A stretch of 64,000 nt of DNA, taken from contig NZ_CAJHBL010000003.1 of NCBI RefSeq assembly GCF_904846625.1, positions 372,001 to 436,000 of the forward strand, given 5' to 3'. Below, in pieces: positions 59,601 through 64,000 of the stretch. Both the position numbers and the translations under genes were made by a program. The first letter of the stretch is position 1; every line of letters starts with the position of its first letter. Origin of the DNA: Psychrobacter sp. JCM 18900. Its GTDB lineage: Bacteria > Pseudomonadota > Gammaproteobacteria > Pseudomonadales > Moraxellaceae. The notes beneath the pieces were generated by a model. The model made no database searches. It saw only the letters and a program-made list of their open reading frames with translations, and was not told the origin of the DNA.

Positions 59601-60535
59601 ATCGGTTCTACGAAAGACCTATCGTCAGTTTCTATACTAGCCCTTATCAGGAGATATTTGCGTCGGTAACTGTTGCATCAGGAGATCGTAGTACACCGCT
59701 TTCTATGCTCAGAGATACTGATAACCCTAACTATTTATTTAATATATTTGATTATGATATCGCTCAATCCAGTATATTTAGCTATACAAATGACAAACTA
59801 ATATCGAAAGATAAAACAGTTAATGATCTCGTTAGTCTCCCATTTAAGCAAAATAATGCCTTGAAGAACTTAACGAGTCGCAAAGCGGTCCTACAGACGA
59901 TAGCAAAAGGAGCGTACAACGATACCAAAAAGCGTTATGTCTACGACTATGCAGGATGGCGCTATCCACTAACCTATTTTGATGGGTATAGCGGTGTTGA
60001 AGGGGTGAAGTCAGTAGGAGAGCCTTTAGCATATGGTAATCGGTTGTTTACAACTGTCTATAGTCCAGAAATGGTTTATGATCAGACAAATAACTGTTCT
60101 GCTAGAGTGGTAGGTGGCTCGGAACGACAAGTATACTGTATGCCTTATGGAGTATGCGACGATATTGAGTCGCTTGATGGAACAGCTGGATATACTCGGG
60201 CTGGTAAAGGAATACAAGAACTGACATTAGGTGCTTATAGTAAAGACCAGCGTAATGTCAAAATGCTGATCGGTCCACAGTCACTGGCTGACCAAGTTAA
60301 AATTGCTAATCGAAATAACAATAATGTTGGTTCAGGGGGATTAAACCAAACCGATGAGGCTGGCTTGCAAGTAACAAACAACACTATTGTGAATGATGGT
60401 ACAACTGGTAGTGGTGGTAAGTCTGATAATGTAGTCGCTACAAACGGTAAGGCCACAAGCGACAGTAATCTTGGGTATGAAAAATATAAATTCATACCGA
60501 AAAGATGGTATGAGCTTTATGAAGAGGAAAAATAG
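56603..60535 (+). CDS. pilY1: Type IV pilus tip adhesin / biogenesis factor PilY1
   Basis: Large exported protein (1310 residues) at the pilus tip, needed for pilus extension and used in adhesion or surface sensing in other species. A signal peptide ends near VNAG (residue 39). A von Willebrand A-like domain holds the MIDAS LMLDTSGSMG (D64). The C-terminal half is the PilY1 beta-propeller (about residues 690-1200), with a calcium loop in DRDDDGNIDHLYYADLGG. Additional Asp-rich loops are DKDGNGSVDG and DDDGDDFPDD. It follows pilX, and its last bases overlap the start of pilE. Confidence 0.92.
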   Translation: MILKKLIPNQLRYSKLSQTVKPLCYAVALSMVALPVNAGRNNLGDLEIYKAAESGGAVLTLMLDTSGSMGTVDFGTESRLTILKRALTDLLSKKDANGNYTLSSDNIIGLGQYSVDKDGNGSVDGKAGSILVPARKLDEAQRTKLIATLTGFRASGNTPAANAYAEAGAYMMGTTTVELEDKEEKIYKVLGRVVEEYSGNNSKPYRYRLQKCTNNDSYVTPFDSKDWYFCNTYSDVELTGNKKKQKKLSTFDGNANSKISKNIDDGYDLGNVRYFYQIVSKNQNGVTIKDTDESGYTVSTQDAKDSTNDYLNYNAPVSDSQCSGYGIYFLTDGVPNGSSNSIASGLMNLSLKGKSSSLSLDGTCNGGLVNNGGSTGWACMGEYSKKLRDVTNPSKRSILTATVGFGKEFAGIKTSVDGAGKTVYHCDESASSSFTPSTHVKNLCKLGSEAYGGGGFYYTTDADSLAASVSSFTAKLTQIIETAPSGTITIPNDPLSSTNLQPFAYLPMLEPKVAGSQYVWPGNLKKYNVYQGTLYGKSTFPFSESSRLYVDDDGDDFPDDLSTSTQDLWSTTDYKNDKGESANNSIYAGGAYARLKAPTAGTNASTTRNVYVESGTGSNAKLVNIKVTNGTVIGFDQLDTDYGVAEKLYLLSFLGYSVSTDAAATITALNTAAKQTTAFNDIVKNPPTQEVKVLGGVVHSKPKQVSYGADFTTDGEISNDEKDRDDYIMFGSMDGALHLVSSEKGEETFAFIPKTIIKQQLKALKADSEGAVGRTVFGVDAPWTSSSVLEYDFSGTPKKVKATSVKAYGGLRMGGKGVYGLDLTTKDKPTFLFSKNTTDAGFSRLGQVWSEPTVAKVRMKKGTKYESKDVIIVAGGYDTCYENPSFKLKTSGDNTSCDKKTQAEGNAVYILDASDGSIISSISGSDSGTNHTKVTSMNHSVVGGITALDRDDDGNIDHLYYADLGGSVYRADLNSGATNTSLVKRVVRVLDASSGQTLPYRFYERPIVSFYTSPYQEIFASVTVASGDRSTPLSMLRDTDNPNYLFNIFDYDIAQSSIFSYTNDKLISKDKTVNDLVSLPFKQNNALKNLTSRKAVLQTIAKGAYNDTKKRYVYDYAGWRYPLTYFDGYSGVEGVKSVGEPLAYGNRLFTTVYSPEMVYDQTNNCSARVVGGSERQVYCMPYGVCDDIESLDGTAGYTRAGKGIQELTLGAYSKDQRNVKMLIGPQSLADQVKIANRNNNNVGSGGLNQTDEAGLQVTNNTIVNDGTTGSGGKSDNVVATNGKATSDSNLGYEKYKFIPKRWYELYEEEK

Positions 60536-61109
60536 AGTGCATGCTTCAGCTAAGAGCCACGGTAATAACCCAAAGCTTCAACCATCAGGTTTTACTTTAA
60601 TAGAGTTGATGATTGTCGTGGTTATTGTTGCCATACTAGCTGCTATTGCGATCCCAAGCTATCGTCAATATGCGATTATGAATGCTGAACGTGATGTACA
60701 AGCTAAAATGCTGCAGTTAGAGATACAATTAGAGCGATGGCGGGCAACAGCGCTAACTTATAAAGGTTTTAGACCAAAAGTAGTTAGCAGTAGTAGTACT
60801 GCTACGTACGCCTATGATGCTAACAACACGACTATTTATGTTCCTCAGGGTAGTGATTCGACCAATTATCGTTATCAGATCACATTAGTGGATGGTGCCA
60901 ATACTGCTAGCTCATTAGTACCGGCTACTACGACAGGTATTGACAATACAACTGGTAGAAGCTGGAAGATGCTAGCTGAACCAAGGGGTTCGGGGATTAC
61001 AGAATATGCTAGCTATTTTATGATATCTAGCACAGGTCTAAGCTGTCAAAATAAAAATAAAGTGAAAATAGGAGATAGTGATTGTGGTACGGGCCAAGGA
61101 GAGTGGTGA
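60510..61109 (+). CDS. pilE: Type IV pilus minor pilin PilE-type (first copy)
   Basis: Leader ends LQPSG before [21 protein letters not shown]5 present. The leader is 24-27 residues, longer than usual. Starts at 60510 or 60519 overlap the 3' end of pilY1, so translation is probably coupled; a TTG at 60471 is less likely. The mature protein (about 170 residues) has C-terminal Cys. By analogy with the Pseudomonas cluster it is PilE, the minor pilin downstream of pilY1. Confidence 0.87.
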   Translation: MSFMKRKNRVHASAKSHGNNPKLQPSGFTLIELMIVVVIVAILAAIAIPSYRQYAIMNAERDVQAKMLQLEIQLERWRATALTYKGFRPKVVSSSSTATYAYDANNTTIYVPQGSDSTNYRYQITLVDGANTASSLVPATTTGIDNTTGRSWKMLAEPRGSGITEYASYFMISSTGLSCQNKNKVKIGDSDCGTGQGEW

Positions 61110-61561
61110 TGCAGATTGATTCGAACACGACAGTCATCGTCTTTAAGAAGCAGTCTGGTTTTACATTGATCGAACTAATGATCGTCATTGCTATTATTGG
61201 AATCTTAGTGGCTATAGCTTATCCAAGCTATCAGCAATATGTTATCAAGACTAAGCGTACCGATATGATGAGCGAGATGCATAATATTGCGTCTGAAATT
61301 CAAAGTCGTAAGTTGGCGCAAGGTTCGTATAGCAACGCTCTGATTACAGGGTTGAGCGGCGATTATCCTAAGCAAGGTGACGCTCTGTATACAGTCAGCT
61401 TTACTCCTAATCCGCTCACTTCGGATTGGAGCATTATAGCTACGCCCAAGAATGGTAGTCAAATGGCGAACGATGGTACATTGAGTTTGAATTTTCAAAA
61501 TATAAGATGTCGTGGAGATAATCCGAACAAGAAATGCGGAACAGGTGATGAATGGAGATGA
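61109..61561 (+). CDS. Type IV pilus minor pilin PilE-type (second copy)
   Basis: Leader [17 protein letters not shown] before [21 protein letters not shown]5 present. It resembles PilE-type minor pilins ([16 protein letters not shown] after the hydrophobic helix). The ATG overlaps the previous stop (TGATG). The mature part has a two-Cys C-terminus ([17 protein letters not shown]). It closes the seven-gene minor-pilin operon. Confidence 0.87.
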   Translation: MQIDSNTTVIVFKKQSGFTLIELMIVIAIIGILVAIAYPSYQQYVIKTKRTDMMSEMHNIASEIQSRKLAQGSYSNALITGLSGDYPKQGDALYTVSFTPNPLTSDWSIIATPKNGSQMANDGTLSLNFQNIRCRGDNPNKKCGTGDEWR

Positions 61562-61569
61562 ACTGTTAA

Positions 61570-61740
61570 TGACATGCTTTATGTTTATCTGACAAAAAAT
61601 GTCATGTGCAATTACTCTGAATTCTATAAATTACATAAACTGACAATTTTTAGCAAGTAATGAGTAACATTAATAACAATGTATAAGTGGAAATAGTAAG
61701 TGAGTGACAATATTTAATGTATTGCACATTTTATTTGTCA
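61570..61740. promoter_or_regulatory. Cluster of TGACA/TGTCA motifs upstream of pilA
   Basis: TGACA at 61570, 61590, 61641 and 61705, and TGTCA at 61600 and 61736, all within 200 bp upstream of the sigma-54 promoter. The pair at 61590-61604 forms an inverted repeat (TGACA-A5-TGTCA). Compare the site upstream of fimT. Confidence 0.45.
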
Positions 61741-61772
61741 ATTTAGAAATAATGATCACTATGTTTCTGAAT

Positions 61773-61788
61773 TGGCACGATAAGTGCT
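61773..61788 (+). promoter_or_regulatory. Sigma-54 (-24/-12) promoter of pilA
   Basis: TGGCACG-N4-GTGCT: the -24 element is perfect and the -12 element keeps the invariant GC at correct spacing, with one base off TTGC. It lies about 88 bp before the pilA ATG. pilA genes are sigma-54/PilR-dependent in other gammaproteobacteria. Confidence 0.85.
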
Positions 61789-61875
61789 TCATTTAGGGTA
61801 AGAAGTAAATAAATTATATAACTGAAAATAAGCTGGCAATTAAGCTATTTTCTTATTACCTCAAAAGGAGTTCTT

Positions 61876-62328
61876 ATGAACACTGCTCAAAAAGGTTTTA
61901 CCTTAATCGAATTAATGATTGTTATCGCTATTATCGGTATCTTGGCTGCGATCGCTCTACCTGCTTATCAAGATTATACGGCTCGTGCTCAAGCATCGGA
62001 AGGTTTTAAGGCAACTTCTGGTCTGCAAAGTGATATCGGCGTGTTTCTAGCAGATACCGGTGCGCTTCCAGTAACAGCAACATTAGCCACAACTGCTGCT
62101 CCAATCGTCGCACAAGCACAAGCTTTAGAAGGTAAATATTTTTCTAAAACGAAGGCATCTGTTGGTAATAATGGAGTAATAACTGTACTTTTCGATAAGG
62201 GCGCAAATAGTGGTAAGGGAATGATGTTGACTCCTACAAATAATGCTGGACAAATTTCAAAATGGACTTGTGCCCCTACTGGAACTAATGGTATAGACAA
62301 ATCTCGTTTACCATCTAGCTGTCAGTAA
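61876..62328 (+). CDS. pilA: Type IV major pilin (first of two)
   Basis: Classical type IVa pilin: leader MNTAQKG (7 residues), then [27 protein letters not shown] with E5. The mature part is 143 residues. Two Cys near the C-terminus (WTCAPTG and SSC) would form the D-loop disulfide. Strong AAAAGGAG. It has a sigma-54 promoter and is followed by a terminator, so it is probably the main pilus subunit. Confidence 0.94.
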   Translation: MNTAQKGFTLIELMIVIAIIGILAAIALPAYQDYTARAQASEGFKATSGLQSDIGVFLADTGALPVTATLATTAAPIVAQAQALEGKYFSKTKASVGNNGVITVLFDKGANSGKGMMLTPTNNAGQISKWTCAPTGTNGIDKSRLPSSCQ

Positions 62329-62365
62329 TATTTGAATCATCTGACATAATAGTATAAAAAAGTAA

Positions 62366-62394
62366 AGCCTTAGCTAATGCTAGGGCTTTTTTTT
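62366..62394 (+). terminator. Terminator between the two pilin genes
   Basis: Stem AGCCTTAGC/GCTAGGGCT (62366-62374, 62379-62387, one G-U) followed by a long T run. Confidence 0.88.
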
Positions 62395-62422
62395 CAAAAA
62401 AATTAACGTAGGAAGACCTGTT

Positions 62423-62872
62423 ATGAGAACACAGAACGGTTTTACTTTAATCGAATTAATGATCGTTTTTGCTATAATAGGTATTCTATCTGCGATTGCT
62501 ATACCAAGTTACCTTAATTACATTGGCAGATCACAAGCGGTTGAAGGTTTTACTGTCTCAGCTGGTCTGCGAAGCGAAATCGGTGTATATCTATGGGAAA
62601 ATAAACGTTTTCCCAATGCCAACGAGGTGTCAGTAACTGGTAAAATTGGCAAGCAAGCGAATACACTAGAGGGTAAATACATTGCTACTAGTGGCATCTC
62701 TGTGACGCCAGATACAGGTGTCATCGCTATTAATTTCGATGCTGGAAATATTGCTGGGAAGACATTAATATTAACGCCTCAGATGAATAGTCTTAACAAC
62801 CAACAGGTTGTCAAATGGTCATGCAACGGTACAGTAGATGCAAATAAATTACCACTAGGCTGTCGCAATTAG
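62423..62872 (+). CDS. Type IV pilin, second tandem copy
   Basis: Leader MRTQNG, then [37 protein letters not shown]. Same architecture as the pilA product: the AVEGF-VSAGLRSEIGVYL block matches [18 protein letters not shown], and the two C-terminal Cys (KWSCNG, LGC) are kept. The rest of the mature sequence differs strongly. I saw no sigma-54 promoter here; expression would rely on read-through of the terminator or a weak promoter. It may be an alternative or accessory pilin. Confidence 0.92.
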   Translation: MRTQNGFTLIELMIVFAIIGILSAIAIPSYLNYIGRSQAVEGFTVSAGLRSEIGVYLWENKRFPNANEVSVTGKIGKQANTLEGKYIATSGISVTPDTGVIAINFDAGNIAGKTLILTPQMNSLNNQQVVKWSCNGTVDANKLPLGCRN

Positions 62873-62961
62873 CCATTAATTACTACTTATAACGTAAGCT
62901 TTTGACTTTACATCAGTAAATGAAAAACACCTTTGATAATTGCTTATAAATCAGTATATAT

Positions 62962-63702
62962 ATTTTAAATCCCTCACTTAGATTTCGGCTCAAAGCGTTT
63001 GCTTATCATTTGGGCATTTCTATTTTGATTGCGTTAATCAGTTTATATATTGTCTTTATGGTATGGCATCCAGTACCATTGGCAAAGGCAGTAGGCGTTA
63101 GTCATATATTTATTATGATGCTGGGCATTGATGTTATTTTAGGGCCACTATTAACTTTTATCATTGCCAAAAAAGACAAGAAGTCGTTAGAATTTGATCT
63201 AGCCGTCATTGTTGTCTTGCAGCTCGCTGCATTTATCTATGGTATATATAATATTGCTATTAGTAGACCTGTATATATTGCTTTTGACACGTTCCGTTTT
63301 GAAGTGGTACAAGCCAACAATATCCCTGTAGAGAGCATAGAGCAAGCATCAGATCCTTATAATACATTGGGATGGGGAAAGCCAAAATTTGTAGCCGTCA
63401 GACCTATAGATAATATTGAGCAAAAAAACGACAGGTTATTCGTAGAGCTTGAAACAGACGTTGCACCGAGTATGCAACCAAACCTATATGAACCCATGGC
63501 TGATCAATGGGAAACTATCAATCGTGAGGGGAGCGACTTTAATAGCTTATATAAAACCAATTCTAAAGTAAGTGTTGATGCTATAACTAGCAAATATCCA
63601 TCTGCGAAAGCATGGCCACCGCTAAAAGCCTATGAGCAAGATATGGTTGTATTGATAGATGATAATAATATTGTAGATATTGTAGATTTACGCCCTTGGT
63701 AA
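62962..63702 (+). CDS. tfpX: TfpX/TfpZ family type IV pilin accessory protein (start codon uncertain)
   Basis: Inner-membrane protein with about three N-terminal helices and a C-terminal soluble domain, of the TfpX/TfpZ family that in Pseudomonas and relatives accompanies particular pilin alleles. It shows the family pattern GVSHIFIMMLGIDVILGPLLT, then RPVYIAFDTFRFEVVQ. A TTG at 63010 would give 231 residues. The typical family N-terminus RLKAFAYHLGIS, however, lies upstream in the same frame, back to an ATT at 62962; no ATG, GTG or TTG precedes it before the stop at 62956-62958. I therefore give the ATT with doubt. Confidence 0.72.
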   Translation: MLNPSLRFRLKAFAYHLGISILIALISLYIVFMVWHPVPLAKAVGVSHIFIMMLGIDVILGPLLTFIIAKKDKKSLEFDLAVIVVLQLAAFIYGIYNIAISRPVYIAFDTFRFEVVQANNIPVESIEQASDPYNTLGWGKPKFVAVRPIDNIEQKNDRLFVELETDVAPSMQPNLYEPMADQWETINREGSDFNSLYKTNSKVSVDAITSKYPSAKAWPPLKAYEQDMVVLIDDNNIVDIVDLRPW

Positions 63703-63722
63703 GAAGTAAATAGCAAGCCAAT

Positions 63723-63763
63723 AAAAAACCACCTAACAGCATATCGCCATTAGGTGGTTTTTT
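63723..63763. terminator. Bidirectional terminator tfpX / fdxA
   Basis: Perfect 14-bp stem A6-CCACCTAA (63723-63736) with TTAGGTGG-T6 (63750-63763). It serves both convergent genes. Confidence 0.92.
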
Positions 63764-63797
63764 ATTGTTTCAATATACAAGTACTTTGAGGAGAAGA

Positions 63798-64000
63798 CTA
63801 TCTCTCTAAATACTGAATCTTACCTTCCACGCCATCCCATTTCTCAGCTTCTGGCATTTGCCCTTTCATTTCAGTAATGTTTGGCCATTTTTGTGCCAGT
63901 TCTTCATTCAGCTGAGTGAACATTTCTTGGTCTTTCGGTACTTCATCTTCTGAGAAAATTGCATTAGCCGGACATTCAGGTTCGCATAGTGCGCAGTCGA
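63798..64000 (-). CDS. fdxA: 7Fe ferredoxin FdxA, 3' part (cut by window end)
   Basis: Only the last 67 codons lie in the window. They read [21 protein letters not shown] and, further on, [10 protein letters not shown] and [14 protein letters not shown]. This is the C-terminal half of the Azotobacter-type [3Fe-4S][4Fe-4S] ferredoxin, with the C-x2-C-x3-CP cluster ligands. The stop TAG is the complement of 63798-63800. The protein carries electrons at low potential, and its partner is not evident. Confidence 0.93.
   Translation of the reverse strand, partial: DCALCEPECPANAIFSEDEVPKDQEMFTQLNEELAQKWPNITEMKGQMPEAEKWDGVEGKIQYLER

Overview
The window is a continuous piece of a gammaproteobacterial chromosome, most likely Psychrobacter (Moraxellaceae). 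This is inferred from gene content and order: lptM-lysA-dapF-xerC, rpoN-hpf, a wax ester synthase/DGAT, type II secretion genes scattered singly over the chromosome, and a type IV pilus cluster with a TfpX/TfpZ-type accessory gene. The base composition looks moderately AT-rich. No rRNA, CRISPR array, prophage or complete insertion sequence was seen.

Layout. 1-8.7 kb: lptM, diaminopimelate/lysine genes (lysA, dapF), xerC, a nitrilase-family amidase, sigma-54 (rpoN) and hpf. 8.8-14.2 kb: mostly minus-strand thiS, a DUF423 membrane protein, rpoH, a TusA-like protein, yqeY and rpsU, with a plus-strand M48 protease. 14.4-17.5 kb: a 265-bp MITE-like element, two small lipoproteins (one a cytochrome c), tsaD and crcB. 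17.5-19.1 kb: a decayed, AT-rich accessory stretch with a small putative 2OG-Fe(II) oxygenase and a SUKH-like immunity gene frameshifted in a 9-G tract. 19.1-23.1 kb: metR-like regulator and potABC (no binding protein). 23.4-28.6 kb: beta-carbonic anhydrase, glyoxalase I, MscS channel, cytochrome c', hemF and ribA. 29-38.3 kb: dxs, suhB, WS/DGAT, thiG, gspE, periplasmic RidA and a DUF4442 protein. 38.6-42.4 kb: a two-gene McrBC-type restriction system followed by a tRNA-Pro/Arg/His operon with a near-consensus promoter. 42.8-53.1 kb: AraC regulator, a gene of unknown function, gspF, gspG, a stand-alone copy of the DsbD N-terminal domain, dsbD, outer-membrane phospholipase A and comF. 53.2-63.7 kb: type IV pilus minor pilins (fimT-pilV-pilW-pilX-pilY1-pilE-pilE), two tandem pilin genes and a tfpX-type gene. 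The window ends inside fdxA.

How it fits together. The strongest regulatory signal is a pair of sigma-54 (-24/-12) promoter sequences, one before the minor-pilin operon (53267-53282) and one before the first pilin gene (61773-61788). Both have TGACA/TGTCA motifs upstream. The sigma-54 gene itself lies at 6.2 kb. This suggests that the whole pilus set is co-regulated by an NtrC-family activator such as PilR, encoded elsewhere. Other items worth a second look are the frameshifted SUKH gene, the DsbD-alpha duplicate, the McrB with no N-terminal recognition domain but a large insert, two MITE-like inverted-repeat elements, a two-copy dispersed repeat, and the missing canonical start of tfpX.
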